Part shown: piece by piece, positions 8,357 to 17,070 of the stretch
Position numbering within the stretch: the first letter of the stretch is position 1
Layout: each line of letters begins with the position of its first letter
NCBI RefSeq assembly: GCF_014648395.1
Contig: NZ_BMRA01000014.1
Location: forward strand, 1-64,000
Length of the DNA: 64,000 bases
Reading direction: 5' to 3'
DNA from: Micromonospora fulviviridis
Lineage (GTDB): Bacteria > Actinomycetota > Actinomycetes > Mycobacteriales > Micromonosporaceae
Notes under the pieces: generated by a model
Told to the model about the DNA's origin: nothing
Seen by the model: the letters and a program-made list of their open reading frames with translations, nothing else
Database searches by the model: none
Made by a program: the position numbers and the translations under genes

Positions 8357-9187
8357 TCAGGCGGCGCCGTCGAGCTCGGCGTAGCCGCGGCGGGCCGCGA
8401 TGAGGCCGGGCCGGGCGCCGAACGGCGACTCGGCGGCCACCCGCTCGGGCGGGGCGCTGCCGGTGTGGCCGGCCCGGATGAGCCAGGCCTGCTGGGCGAG
8501 CTGGGCGTGCTGGGCCCGGACGAACTCCACGTCGACCGGCTCGCCGTGCCCCGGCACCACCACCGTGGCCGGCGTGGTCAACCGGAGCAGCGCGGCCACC
8601 GCGTCCGGCCACTGCACCGGGTACGACTCCTCGAAGGCCGGCGGCCCGCTCTGCTCCACCAGGTCGCCGGCGACCAGCACGTCCGCGTCCGGCACGTGCA
8701 CCACGAGGTCGGCGTCGGTGTGCCCGTGCCCGGGGTGGTGCAGCACCACCCGCCGGCCGCCCACGTCGAGCACCGCCTCGCCCTGCACCGGGTGGGTCGG
8801 GGCCAGCAGCTCCGTCCGGGCCAGCTCGGCGGCGAGCGCCGGCTGCTCCGTACGCATCTCCTCGGCCGCGGCCCGGCGCAGCTCGTCGGGGTGGTCGCGG
8901 AGCACCGCCGCGGCCTGGGCGTGCGCGTACACCGGGCGGGGCGGGTCGGCGGCCAGCGTGGCGTTCCCGAAGCAGTGGTCGAAGTGGTGGTGGGTGTTGA
9001 CGATCGTCCACGGATGCGGGGTGACCGCCCGAGCCGCCTCGGCCAGCTCCCGGGCCTGCCCGGCGGTGGAGAGGGTGTCCACCAGCAGCGCCGCGCCGTC
9101 GCCCACCACCAGCGTCACGTTGACGTGCAGCAGCGGGTCGCGCAGCACGTGCACGCGGTCGGCGATCTCGACGAACCGGGCGGTCAT
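8357..9187 (-). CDS. Metallo-beta-lactamase-fold hydrolase
   Basis: A 276-residue MBL-fold protein. The zinc motif HHHFDH is near residues 66-71, the later His in PGHGHTD near 153, the Asp in VAGDLVEQ near 170 and the last His in VVPGHGEP, so a full di-metal site is present. There is no signal peptide, so it is probably cytosolic. Its ATG overlaps the stop of the upstream thioesterase gene (ATGA), indicating a two-gene operon and translational coupling. Close relatives are annotated only as MBL-fold hydrolases; glyoxalase II-like or lactonase activity is possible, but the partner thioesterase hints at thioester or acyl substrates. Confidence 0.85.
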   Translation of the reverse strand: MTARFVEIADRVHVLRDPLLHVNVTLVVGDGAALLVDTLSTAGQARELAEAARAVTPHPWTIVNTHHHFDHCFGNATLAADPPRPVYAHAQAAAVLRDHPDELRRAAAEEMRTEQPALAAELARTELLAPTHPVQGEAVLDVGGRRVVLHHPGHGHTDADLVVHVPDADVLVAGDLVEQSGPPAFEESYPVQWPDAVAALLRLTTPATVVVPGHGEPVDVEFVRAQHAQLAQQAWLIRAGHTGSAPPERVAAESPFGARPGLIAARRGYAELDGAA

Positions 9188-9588
9188 GACGCCCGCGCGG
9201 CGCGCTCGACGAAGCGCTGCCGGTCGACCAGCGCCCGCTCGACCCGCCCGGTGGCCACGACCTCGTTCCCGTCGGTCACGATCACCTCGAAGGTCAGCCG
9301 CCGGCCGTCGACCTTGACCAGCTCGGCCCGGGCGGCCACGGTGCGCCCGACCGGGGTGGCGGCGCGGTGCTCCAGCTCGACCCGGGTGCCGACGGTCGTC
9401 GACACGGACGGAAGGCGGCTCGCGGTGGCCGCCACGGTCGCCGCCTCGGCCAGCGCCAGCACCCGCGGCGTGCCGAGCACGGGCACGTCTCCCGAGCCCA
9501 CCGCCTGCGCGGTGTCCGTGTCGGTGACGGTCAGCTCGACCCGGGCGGTCAGGCCCGGGGCGAGGGGCGGCTCCGGCTGCTCCTGCAT
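9184..9588 (-). CDS. Hotdog-fold thioesterase (FlK-like)
   Basis: A 134-residue single-domain protein with the pattern of the fluoroacetyl-CoA thioesterase-like hotdog family: PVLGTPRVLALAEAA near residues 37-51, followed by GTRVELEHRAATPVG and VKVDGRRLTFEV. These proteins hydrolyse acyl-CoA thioesters, commonly as housekeeping enzymes of unknown acyl preference. ATG at 9588; no strong ribosome site is visible. It is the first gene of an operon with the MBL-fold hydrolase, overlapping by 4 nt. Specificity for fluoroacetyl-CoA should not be assumed. Confidence 0.75.
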   Translation of the reverse strand: MQEQPEPPLAPGLTARVELTVTDTDTAQAVGSGDVPVLGTPRVLALAEAATVAATASRLPSVSTTVGTRVELEHRAATPVGRTVAARAELVKVDGRRLTFEVIVTDGNEVVATGRVERALVDRQRFVERAARAS

Positions 9589-9721
9589 GGGCCGAGCCTA
9601 GTGCAGCGGCCCCGGGCCCGGGCGGCGTCCGGACCGCCGTCCCGGCCCTCCGGTGCCCGGACCCGGGGGCGACCTGCCCCGGCGGCGGGCGGTCGGCGTC
9701 GGCGGCCCCGTCGCCCGCCGT

Positions 9722-9727
9722 TAACCT
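9722..9727 (+). promoter_or_regulatory. Candidate -10 of a leaderless transcript
   Basis: TAACCT lies 8 nt before the ATG of the PAP2 gene, which has no ribosome binding site. Confidence 0.45.
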
Positions 9728-9735
9728 TGTCCGCG

Positions 9736-10848
9736 ATGGCCGTGCTGACTGATCCCCCGCCCCCCGCCCCCGCCGGACCGACCGCGTCCCCCGACGGCGG
9801 GCGCCGTCGCGTGGTGGCGATGGCGATCTGGGGGATCGCCTTCGTGGCCGCCTGGCTCGCCATCGGCCTGCCGACCGACCCGGCGTACGCCTTCCTCTGG
9901 ATCTGGGCCGGCACCATCGCCTGGCACTCGTCCCGCCCGTGGCGCAGCCACCTGCGCTTCGCCCGGGACTGGATCCCGGTCGTGCTGCTGCTGGCCGCGT
10001 ACAACCTGTCCCGGGGCTTCGCCGACAACGGGGCGACGCCGCACGCCATGGAGCTGATCGTCGCCGACCGGTTCCTGACCGGCTGGGCCACCGGCGGCGA
10101 GGTGCCCACGATCTGGCTCCAGGAGCACCTCTACCGGCCCGACCAGGTGCACTGGTGGGACGTGGCGGTGAGCTGGATCTACTTCTCGCACTTCGTGGCG
10201 ACGCTCGCCGCCGCCGCGGTGCTCTGGCTGCGCGACCGCGCGCGCTGGGGCGCGTACATGCGGCGGTGGGGCTTCCTCTGCGCGGCCGGGCTGGCCACCT
10301 ACTTCATCTACCCGGCCGCCCCGCCGTGGTGGGCGGCCCAGAACGGGCTGCTCGGCGACGTGGCGCGGATCTCCACCCGGGGGTGGAAGGAGATCGGCAT
10401 GCACGGCGCGGGCAACCTGCTCAACGCCGGGCAGATCGCCTCCAACCCGGTGGCCGCCATGCCGTCGCTGCACACCGCGTTCGCCCTGTTCGTGGTCCTG
10501 TTCTTCCTGCGCGCGACCCGGAAGCGCTGGTGGCCGCTGCTGCTGGCCTACCCGCTGGCCATGACCTTCACGCTGATCTACAGCGGCGAGCACTACCTGA
10601 TCGACGTGCTGGTCGGCTGGGCGTACGTCGGGCTGACCTTCCTGGTCGTGGGGCTGGCCGAGCGGTGGTGGGCGGCCCGCGGGGCCCGCCGCGCCGCGCT
10701 CGCCCCGGCCGGGGAGGCGACCGCCGCCGAGCCGACCCGGGCGGTCGACCCGGCCGATCCCGCGCCCGCAGGCCCGGCCACGCCCGCCGGCGGCCCGGCC
10801 GATCCCGCGCCCGCCACCGACCCGGCCACGGTGCCGGCCGAGCGCTGA
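9736..10848 (+). CDS. PAP2-superfamily membrane phosphatase/phosphotransferase (Aur1-like)
   Basis: A 370-residue polytopic membrane protein. The PAP2 motifs visible are AMPSLHTAF near 240-248 and SGEHYLIDVLVGW near 281-293, which supply the catalytic histidines. The extra N-terminal helices with the PAAPPWWAA segment resemble the subset of actinobacterial PAP2 proteins called inositol phosphorylceramide synthase-like. The last about 60 residues are a low-complexity Pro/Ala tail, probably cytosolic and disordered. A leaderless start is likely. Its stop codon lies inside a hairpin and a degenerate tandem repeat. A lipid phosphate or polyprenyl phosphate substrate is plausible; I cannot decide between hydrolase and transferase. 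Confidence 0.82.
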   Translation: MAVLTDPPPPAPAGPTASPDGGRRRVVAMAIWGIAFVAAWLAIGLPTDPAYAFLWIWAGTIAWHSSRPWRSHLRFARDWIPVVLLLAAYNLSRGFADNGATPHAMELIVADRFLTGWATGGEVPTIWLQEHLYRPDQVHWWDVAVSWIYFSHFVATLAAAAVLWLRDRARWGAYMRRWGFLCAAGLATYFIYPAAPPWWAAQNGLLGDVARISTRGWKEIGMHGAGNLLNAGQIASNPVAAMPSLHTAFALFVVLFFLRATRKRWWPLLLAYPLAMTFTLIYSGEHYLIDVLVGWAYVGLTFLVVGLAERWWAARGARRAALAPAGEATAAEPTRAVDPADPAPAGPATPAGGPADPAPATDPATVPAER

Positions 10849-10869
10849 CCGCCCGGTCGCTCGGCCCGG
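10834..10869 (+). terminator. Hairpin spanning the stop codon of the PAP2 gene
   Basis: CCGGCCGAGCG (10834-10844) pairs with CGCTCGGCCCGG (10858-10869) with one bulged G. The TGA stop at 10846-10848 sits in the loop. Confidence 0.45.
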
Positions 10870-10951
10870 CTGCACGCTGACTGTCCCGTCGCTCAGCCCG
10901 GCTGTACGCGCCGGCCGAGCGCTGACCGCCCGGTTGCTCGGTCCGGGTCAG
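10843..10951. repeat. Three degenerate tandem copies after the PAP2 stop
   Basis: Three related units begin with CGCTGA at 10843, 10875 and 10920. Units 1 and 3 are nearly identical over about 30 nt (CGCTGACCGCCCGGT then CGCTCGG or TGCTCGG), and unit 2 is more diverged. Unit 1 contains the end of the PAP2 reading frame, so the gene end appears to have been duplicated downstream. Confidence 0.6.
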
Positions 10952-12648
10952 CCCGGCCGGCCGCGGTCGGTCCGCCGGGCGGCGTGCGCCCGCGCGGTCA
11001 GCTCCGCCGCCAGCTCCCACGCCTCGGCCAGGTCCCGGTCCGGCGCCGCCGCGCCCGAACCGCCGGCCGTGTCCGCGTGCACGGTGGCCAGCCGCAACCG
11101 CCGCTGCGCCGGCCCCTGGGTCACCCGCACGCTCTGGATCCGGGCGTACGGCACCAGCGTCAACCGGCGGGTGAGCAGCCCGGACCGGGCCACGAAGACG
11201 CGCTCGTCCAGGCCGGTGCCGACCCTCGCCCGGCTCAGCGGGCGCAGCCAGCGGGCCCGCCGGGGCGGCGGCGTGTCGGGCAGCGCCGCCAGCCGTACGC
11301 CGGGAAGCACCTCCGCGACGACCAGCTCGCCGGTGGGCGCGTCGCCGACCGGCAGCAGCCGGTCCGGGCGGTTCCGGTCGTCCGGCTCGGCGGCGGAGTA
11401 GCCGGCCACCTCCAGCCGCAGGCGCAGCCAGCCCTTCATCCGCCAGAGGAGCGGCCAGGTCACCCCGACGGTCTGCACCCGGTGCAGCGGCACGGTCTGC
11501 ACCCTGGTCTCCAGCAGCCCGTTGCGTACCCGCAGCGTGTCGCCGTCCCGGTCCAGCCGGAAGCTCCAGTCGTCGAGCACCCGGCGCACGGGTTGCAGCA
11601 CCACGCCTGCCATGGCGGTCAGCGTGCTGGCCACCGCGATGAACGACCAGGACCCCTCGGAGACGAACTGCGCCACCACGAACGCCAGGCCGAACGGGAG
11701 CAGGAACGCCTGCGGGGTGAGTAGTTGGCTGACCAGCAGGTCCTGGTTGCGGACGCTGTGCAGCCGGCGCCCGGCCGGGACCGGCGCGGGCGGTGCGCCG
11801 GCGGCGGGCGGGGCGGCCTCGGGGACGCCGCCGGTCACGGGGGCGCGGCCGGCCACGGCGAGCAGCCGGTGCCGCAGCGCGGTCGCCTCGGCCACGCTCA
11901 GGTACGCCAGCGGCGCCTCGGTCTTGCCCCCGCCGACCACCTCCAGCCGCAGCTCGGCCAGCCCGGTGAGCTGCGCGAGCAGCGGGCGGACCACCTCCAC
12001 CGCCTGCAACCGCTCCAGCGGGATGGCCCGGGTGCGCCGCCAGAGCAGCCCCTCGTGCACCCGCAGCTCACGGCCCACCACGTGGTAGCCGGTGTTCCAC
12101 CAGCTGACCACCGAGAGCACGGTGGCGCCGAGGACGAAGACCGCGACCAGCACGGCGAACCAGCCGAAGCCGACCCGGGACAGCGTCGACCAGGAGAGCC
12201 CGGCGATCACCACGACCAGCGACTTCGCGCCGTGCAGCGCGGGGCTCAGCGGGTGCAGCCGCCGCCGCGGCTCCTCACCGGCCGGCGCGGGCACTCCCGG
12301 CCCGCCCGGGCCGGGCGGTCCCCAGGGACCGGGTCCGGCCGGTGCGGGATGTCCCGCCCCGGGCCAGGGCGGCGCGGGGTGGCCGTAGCCGGGTGGGGGC
12401 GCGGGGTGGCCGTACCCCGGCCAGGGTCCGCCCGGGGCGGCGGGGCCGGACGGGTGGCCGTACCCGGGCCAGGGTCCGCCCGGGGTGGCCGGGCCGGGCG
12501 GGTGGGCCTGGCCGGGCTGCGGTGGCCACGGGTGGCCGTTCCGTGTCGGCTCGGCACCGGCGGGCGGCGGCGGTGCGGCGGGCGGGCCGTCGGCGGGCTG
12601 GTGCGGCGGCGGGGCGCCGGGCTCCGGCTCGGCCGGGCCGGAGCTCAC
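10948..12648 (-). CDS. Large bPH2 (DUF304) membrane protein, YdbT-like
   Basis: A 566-residue protein. Its first about 135 residues are Pro/Gly-rich with imperfect repeats of the type PGGPWPGYGHP. Paired hydrophobic segments alternate with bPH2 (bacterial pleckstrin-homology-like) domains; I count three, marked by phrases such as RTRAIPLERLQAVEV, TRVQTVPLHRVQTVGV and RRLTLVPYARIQSVRV. This is the YdbT arrangement. The GTG start at 12648 overlaps the stop of the upstream bPH2 gene (GTGA), so the two are translationally coupled. In Bacillus the ydbST pair contributes to resistance against membrane-active peptides; a comparable membrane-protection role here is inference. Confidence 0.85.
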   Translation of the reverse strand: MSSGPAEPEPGAPPPHQPADGPPAAPPPPAGAEPTRNGHPWPPQPGQAHPPGPATPGGPWPGYGHPSGPAAPGGPWPGYGHPAPPPGYGHPAPPWPGAGHPAPAGPGPWGPPGPGGPGVPAPAGEEPRRRLHPLSPALHGAKSLVVVIAGLSWSTLSRVGFGWFAVLVAVFVLGATVLSVVSWWNTGYHVVGRELRVHEGLLWRRTRAIPLERLQAVEVVRPLLAQLTGLAELRLEVVGGGKTEAPLAYLSVAEATALRHRLLAVAGRAPVTGGVPEAAPPAAGAPPAPVPAGRRLHSVRNQDLLVSQLLTPQAFLLPFGLAFVVAQFVSEGSWSFIAVASTLTAMAGVVLQPVRRVLDDWSFRLDRDGDTLRVRNGLLETRVQTVPLHRVQTVGVTWPLLWRMKGWLRLRLEVAGYSAAEPDDRNRPDRLLPVGDAPTGELVVAEVLPGVRLAALPDTPPPRRARWLRPLSRARVGTGLDERVFVARSGLLTRRLTLVPYARIQSVRVTQGPAQRRLRLATVHADTAGGSGAAAPDRDLAEAWELAAELTARAHAARRTDRGRPG

Positions 12649-13172
12649 AGGCCCTCCGCCCGGTCCTCGCCCAGCGCGGTGAGCCGGTCCCGCAGCCGGG
12701 ACGCCTCGGCCGGTCGCAGGCCCGGCACCCGGGCGTCGCTGGCCGCCGCGGCGGTGTGCAGCTGCACGGTGGCCAGGTCGAAGGCGCGTTCCAGCGGCCC
12801 CGCGCTCACGTCGACGAACTGCATCCGGGAGTACGGCACGATGGACAGCCGCCGCACCAGCAGCCCGTGCCGGACCAGCAGGTCGTCCGCCCGCTCGGCG
12901 TAGCCCCAGGCGCGTACCGCGCGGACGATGGTGACCGCCCGCCAGGCGGCCAGCAGCAGCGCCACGCCCAGGGCGGCGCCGAACAGCCAGTGCCCGGCGA
13001 GCGCCCAGGCCACGCCGAGCACGACCAGCGCCACGGCGAGACCGATGCCGAGCCGGATCAGCTCCACCCAGATCAGGTCGCGGGAGATCGGCTGCCACCG
13101 GACGGTCTCCGGCCAGGGCTCCAGGGGGCCGGTCGGGGCCGGCCGCCGGCCGGCGAGGTCGTCACCGTTCAC
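12645..13172 (-). CDS. Small bPH2 (DUF304) membrane protein, YdbS-like
   Basis: A 175-residue protein with two adjacent hydrophobic segments (about residues 38-75) and one bPH2 domain containing VRRLSIVPYSRMQFVDVSAG. It starts with GTG at 13172 and has only a weak ribosome site. It is the first gene of a coupled pair with the larger three-domain protein, matching the ydbS-ydbT layout. A membrane-associated complex of the two is expected from the family; the ligand is unknown. Confidence 0.85.
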   Translation of the reverse strand: MNGDDLAGRRPAPTGPLEPWPETVRWQPISRDLIWVELIRLGIGLAVALVVLGVAWALAGHWLFGAALGVALLLAAWRAVTIVRAVRAWGYAERADDLLVRHGLLVRRLSIVPYSRMQFVDVSAGPLERAFDLATVQLHTAAAASDARVPGLRPAEASRLRDRLTALGEDRAEGL

Positions 13173-13194
13173 CCGGGTGATCCGCTGCGCTCAA

Positions 13195-13425
13195 TCACCC
13201 TTCGAGCGTAGGCGATCCGGGCACCGGTACGACCTCGCGCAGGAAGCCGCGCGCGTCGAGGAAGTCGCCCAGCGATCCCCGGTGCGCGGCGCAGGCCAGC
13301 CAGGTCTTGCGCCGCTCGGGCGGGTGCAGGCGGGGATTGTTCCAGCGCAGCTCCCACACGGCGGGGGCGCGACATCCCCGCGCCGAACAGATCAGCGGTT
13401 CGTCGGGGGGAGCGGGAGTGGTCAC
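13195..13425 (-). CDS. Small conserved actinobacterial Cys/His protein
   Basis: A 76-residue protein with cysteines in LICSARGCRAPAVWEL (13 and 18) and a second Cys-x2-His in LACAAHRG, which together look like a zinc site. The sequence RWNNPRLH-PERRKTWLAC is of a kind I recognise from short conserved actinobacterial proteins of unknown function; a database label of acetone carboxylase sometimes attached to such proteins is not supported by its size. GTG at 13425 is preceded by TACACT 7 nt upstream and no ribosome site, so it is probably leaderless. It faces moxR divergently. Confidence 0.7.
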   Translation of the reverse strand: MTTPAPPDEPLICSARGCRAPAVWELRWNNPRLHPPERRKTWLACAAHRGSLGDFLDARGFLREVVPVPGSPTLEG

Positions 13426-13665
13426 CGGGGCGAGTGTAGAGCCGCACGCCGGGAGCTATAGCGCCGGGCGGCCACGGGGGGAGCCGCCCGGCGACGGGAT
13501 GAATCGTACACACGCCGGACCCCTGGTTGTCCACCCGTGTTCAGGGTTTTCCGGGCCGTGGGACGGCGCGGCGAAAATCGTCCCTCTCCCGCCCTCGGCT
13601 CTCAGCGAGGCATGACAGTCTTGATACGCACCATGCCGCGACGACGACCAAGCTGTGGAGGACCG

Positions 13666-14772
13666 GTGGCCCAGCCGACCACGCCCGACGCCCCGACCCC
13701 GACCGAGGCCGTGCCGGACGCGTCGCCCCCGGCGACCACCACCCCGGCGCAGGACGCCACCCTGCTGGAGCGGGCGCTGTTCGAGATCAAGCGGGTGATC
13801 GTCGGCCAGGACCGGATGGTCGAGCGGATGTTCGTGGCCCTGCTCGCCCGGGGCCACTGCCTGCTGGAGGGGGTGCCCGGCGTCGCCAAGACGCTCGCCG
13901 TGGAGACCCTGGCCAAGGTGGTCGGCGGGTCGTTCGCCCGGGTCCAGTTCACCCCCGACCTGGTGCCGGCCGACATCATGGGCACCCGGATCTACCGGCA
14001 GTCGAGCGAGAAGTTCGACGTCGAGCTGGGCCCGGTCTTCGTCAACTTCCTGCTCGCCGACGAGATCAACCGGGCACCGGCGAAGGTGCAGTCGGCGCTG
14101 CTGGAGGTGATGAGCGAGCGCCAGGTGTCCATCGGCGGCGAGACCCACCGGGTGCCCGATCCGTTCCTGGTGATGGCCACCCAGAACCCGATCGAGCAGG
14201 AGGGCGTCTACCCGCTGCCGGAGGCGCAGCGCGACCGGTTCCTCATGAAGATCGTGGTGGGCTACCCGACCGACGCCGAGGAGCGCGAGATCGTCTACCG
14301 GATGGGGGTCGCACCGCCCGAGCCGGCCCGGGTCTTCGACACCCCGGACCTCATCGCGCTCCAGCACAAGGCTGACCAGGTCTTCGTGCACAACGCGCTG
14401 GTCGACTACGCGGTCCGGCTGGTGCTGGCCACCCGGGCCCCCGCCGAGCACGGCATGCCGGACGTCGCGCAGCTCATCCAGTACGGCGCGAGCCCGCGCG
14501 CCTCGCTCGGCCTGGTCCGGGCCACCCGGGCGCTGGCGCTGCTGCGTGGCCGGGACTACGCCCTGCCGCAGGACGTGCAGGACATCGCCCCGGACATCCT
14601 GCGGCACCGGCTGGTGCTCAGCTACGACGCGCTCGCCGACGACGTGCCGGCCGACCACATCGTGCACCGGGTGATGTCGACCATCCCGCTGCCCGCGGTC
14701 GCGCCCCGGCAGCAGGCCACGCCGCCGCCACCGGCCGTCCCGCACGGCGGCTGGCCCGGGCAGCGGCCGTGA
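13666..14772 (+). CDS. moxR: MoxR-family AAA+ ATPase
   Basis: A 368-residue AAA+ chaperone-like ATPase. Residues 1-40 are a Pro/Thr/Ala-rich tail. Walker A GVPGVAKT is near 70-77, Walker B LLADEINRA near 128-136 and sensor-1 ATQNP near 171. I chose GTG at 13666 because GTGGAGGA lies 3-5 nt upstream; the upstream ATG codons lack this. It is the first gene of a tight operon with DUF58 (GTGA overlap) and vWA (ATGA overlap), the standard MoxR-VWA arrangement thought to act on assembly or activation of envelope or metalloprotein complexes. The client is unknown. Confidence 0.92.
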   Translation: MAQPTTPDAPTPTEAVPDASPPATTTPAQDATLLERALFEIKRVIVGQDRMVERMFVALLARGHCLLEGVPGVAKTLAVETLAKVVGGSFARVQFTPDLVPADIMGTRIYRQSSEKFDVELGPVFVNFLLADEINRAPAKVQSALLEVMSERQVSIGGETHRVPDPFLVMATQNPIEQEGVYPLPEAQRDRFLMKIVVGYPTDAEEREIVYRMGVAPPEPARVFDTPDLIALQHKADQVFVHNALVDYAVRLVLATRAPAEHGMPDVAQLIQYGASPRASLGLVRATRALALLRGRDYALPQDVQDIAPDILRHRLVLSYDALADDVPADHIVHRVMSTIPLPAVAPRQQATPPPPAVPHGGWPGQRP

Positions 14773-15743
14773 CCCCACCCACCCCACCGCCGGCCACCGG
14801 CGACCGCTCCGGCGCCGTCCTCGCCCGCTTGCAGCTCATGGTCACCCGGAAGCTGGACGGGCTGCTCCAGGGCGACTACGCGGGGCTGCTGCCCGGCCCG
14901 GGCAGCGAGGCGGGGGAGTCCCGCGAGTACCGCCCCGGCGACGACGTACGCCGGATGGACTGGCCGGTCACCGCCCGCACCACCATGCCGCACGTCCGGC
15001 GTACGGTGGCCGACCGGGAACTGGAGACCTGGCTGGCGGTCGACCTCTCGGCCAGCCTGGACTTCGGCACCGGGCGGTGGCTCAAGCGGGACGTGGTGGT
15101 CGCCGCCGCGGCCGCCCTGGCCCACCTGACCGTCCGGGGCGGCAACCGGATCGGCGCGGTGGTCGGCACGGGCGCGCCGGCGCCGGCCGGCCGGTGGCGG
15201 GGCGGCTCCCCGCCCAGCGGGCCGGGGACGCTGCACCGGCTGCCGGCCCGGGCCGGGCGCAAGGAGGCGCAGGGGCTGCTGCGCGCCATCGCCGGCACCG
15301 AGATCCGGCCCGGCCGCAGCGACCTGGGTGTCCTCGTCGACATGCTCAACCGCCCGCCACGCCGGCGGGGCGTGGCGGTGGTGATCTCCGACTTCCTCGC
15401 GCCACCCGAGCAGTGGGGCCGGCCGATCCGTAAGCTGCGGGTCCGGCACGACGTGCTGGCCGTCGAGGTGGTCGACCCGCGCGAGCTGGAACTGCCCGAC
15501 GTGGGGGTGCTGCCGGTGGTCGACCCGGAGACGGGCGAGCTGCACGAGGTGCAGACCGCCGACCCGGGCCTGCGCCGCCGGTACGCCGAGTCGGCGGCCG
15601 CCCAACGCGCGGCGATCGCCGCCGAGCTGCGCACCGCCGGCGCGGCCCACCTGCGACTGCGTACCGACCGAGACTGGCTGCTGGACATGGTGCGTTTCGT
15701 GGCCGCGCAGCGGCACGCCCGTACCCGAGGGACGACCCGATGA
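14769..15743 (+). CDS. DUF58 domain-containing protein
   Basis: A 324-residue protein with the DUF58 core signature EYRPGDDVRRMDWPVTAR near 52-69, followed by a divergent vWA-like fold (AVDLSASLDFGT near 100). No membrane segment is apparent. The GTG start overlaps the moxR stop by 4 nt and its own stop overlaps the next gene, so the three products are made in step. DUF58 proteins usually partner with MoxR ATPases; the biochemical role is not known. Confidence 0.92.
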   Translation: MTPPTPPPATGDRSGAVLARLQLMVTRKLDGLLQGDYAGLLPGPGSEAGESREYRPGDDVRRMDWPVTARTTMPHVRRTVADRELETWLAVDLSASLDFGTGRWLKRDVVVAAAAALAHLTVRGGNRIGAVVGTGAPAPAGRWRGGSPPSGPGTLHRLPARAGRKEAQGLLRAIAGTEIRPGRSDLGVLVDMLNRPPRRRGVAVVISDFLAPPEQWGRPIRKLRVRHDVLAVEVVDPRELELPDVGVLPVVDPETGELHEVQTADPGLRRRYAESAAAQRAAIAAELRTAGAAHLRLRTDRDWLLDMVRFVAAQRHARTRGTTR

Positions 15744-16690
15744 TCCGTTTTCTGCAACCGTGGTGGCTGCTGGCCGTGCTGCCGGTGCTCGCCCTGGCCG
15801 CCGCGTACGTCTGGCGGCAGCTGCACCGCCGGCAGTACGCCATGCGGTTCACCAACGTGGACCTGCTGCGCACCCTGGCGCCGAAGGGGTTGGGCTGGCG
15901 GCGGCACGCGGCGGCCACCGCCTTCCTGCTCTGCCTGCTGGTGCTCGCCACCGGGCTGGCCCGGCCGGCGGTCGACACCAAGGAGCCCCTCGAACGGGCG
16001 ACCGTGATGCTCGCCATCGACGTGTCGCTGTCCATGCAGGCCGACGACGTGGCGCCGAACCGGCTGGAGGCCGCGCAGGAGGCGGCCAAGCAGTTCGTCG
16101 GTGAGCTGCCGGAGAGCTACAACCTCGGGCTGGTGTCGTTCGCCAAGTCGGCGAACGTGCTGGTCCCGCCGACCAAGGACCGGGGCGCCGTGACCACCGC
16201 CATCGACGGCCTGGTGCTGGCCGAGGCGACCGCCACCGGTGAGGCGGTCTTCACCTGCCTGGAGGCCATCCGTTCGGTGCCGGCGGACGGTGCGGCCGGC
16301 ATCCCGCCGGCCCGGATCGTGCTGCTCTCCGACGGCTACCGCACCTCGGGCCGGTCGGTGGAGGAGGCGGCCGCGGCGGCGCAGGCGGCCAACGTGCCGG
16401 TGTCCACCATCGCGTTCGGCACCGACTCGGGGCAGGTGGACATCGGCGGCCAGCTCCAGCGGGTGCCGGTGGACCGGATGGCGCTGTCGCAGCTCGCCGA
16501 GACCACCCAGGGCTACTTCTACGAGGCGGCCTCGGTCAGCGAGCTGAAGCAGGTCTACCAGGACATGGGCAGCTCGATCGGGTTCCGGACCGAGCCGCGG
16601 GAGATCACCCAGTGGTACGCGGGCATCGCGCTGCTCCTCGCGCTCTGCGCGGGGGCGCTGAGCCTGCTCTGGTCGTCCCGCCTGATCTGA
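15740..16690 (+). CDS. vWA-domain membrane protein (BatA-like)
   Basis: A 316-residue protein with two N-terminal hydrophobic segments (about 8-26 and 54-76), a von Willebrand A domain and a C-terminal membrane helix near 293-313. The metal-dependent adhesion site is visible as DVSLSM near 93-98, with LLSDGY later. This matches the BatA/B type, where the vWA domain faces outside or the periplasm-like space. The ATG overlaps the DUF58 stop (ATGA). It is the last gene of the moxR operon. Confidence 0.92.
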   Translation: MIRFLQPWWLLAVLPVLALAAAYVWRQLHRRQYAMRFTNVDLLRTLAPKGLGWRRHAAATAFLLCLLVLATGLARPAVDTKEPLERATVMLAIDVSLSMQADDVAPNRLEAAQEAAKQFVGELPESYNLGLVSFAKSANVLVPPTKDRGAVTTAIDGLVLAEATATGEAVFTCLEAIRSVPADGAAGIPPARIVLLSDGYRTSGRSVEEAAAAAQAANVPVSTIAFGTDSGQVDIGGQLQRVPVDRMALSQLAETTQGYFYEAASVSELKQVYQDMGSSIGFRTEPREITQWYAGIALLLALCAGALSLLWSSRLI

Positions 16691-16721
16691 GGCGGGACGA
16701 CCCGGGACCGGCCGGTGGCGG

Positions 16722-16808
16722 TCAGTGACCGCCACCGGCCAGGACGAAGAGGACGGCCACCCAGACGGCGGCGAGGGTGAAGCCCAGCGGGGCGACGTAA
16801 CGGCTCAT
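16722..16808 (-). CDS. 28-residue single-pass membrane peptide
   Basis: ATG at 16808 has GGAG 8 nt upstream; the product starts MSRYVAPLGF, continues as one hydrophobic helix (about residues 6-24) and ends AGGGH. Short start, helix and a Gly/His tail are typical of actinobacterial membrane micropeptides missed by annotation. It is convergent with the vWA gene, about 30 nt apart. No function can be assigned. Support is the ribosome site and the helix, with no homology known to me. Confidence 0.5.
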   Translation of the reverse strand: MSRYVAPLGFTLAAVWVAVLFVLAGGGH

Positions 16809-17037
16809 GGGACTGCTCCGTGGCGACGGACGGTCCGGGCGGGACGGACCGCGGGGGTGGATCAGGACGTACGCACACGAAGTCGTGACCGGGGTGCTCC
16901 GCCCCGGGCCGCGCGCCACGGTCGCCCCGGCGGACGGCCGAGGACATTCGGGGCGGTGCGGGAGGGCGGGGAGCGGGGTCAGCCGCGCCGACTGAGTCGT
17001 GGCTCAGCGGGGCTGACGGTCGGCCCGGCCACGACTG

Positions 17038-17070
17038 GGAGGATCGCTATCTCGCACAGCGATCACCTCC
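17038..17070. repeat. Bulged 11-bp inverted repeat
   Basis: GGAGG-ATCGCT (17038-17048) pairs with AGCGAT-CA-CCTCC (17058-17070), leaving a 9-nt loop and a 2-nt bulge. On the plus strand a GGAGG ribosome-site-like sequence would be sequestered in the stem. It sits about 220 nt upstream of fabG, so it could be a leader structure, a small-RNA element or a terminator. Confidence 0.4.
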
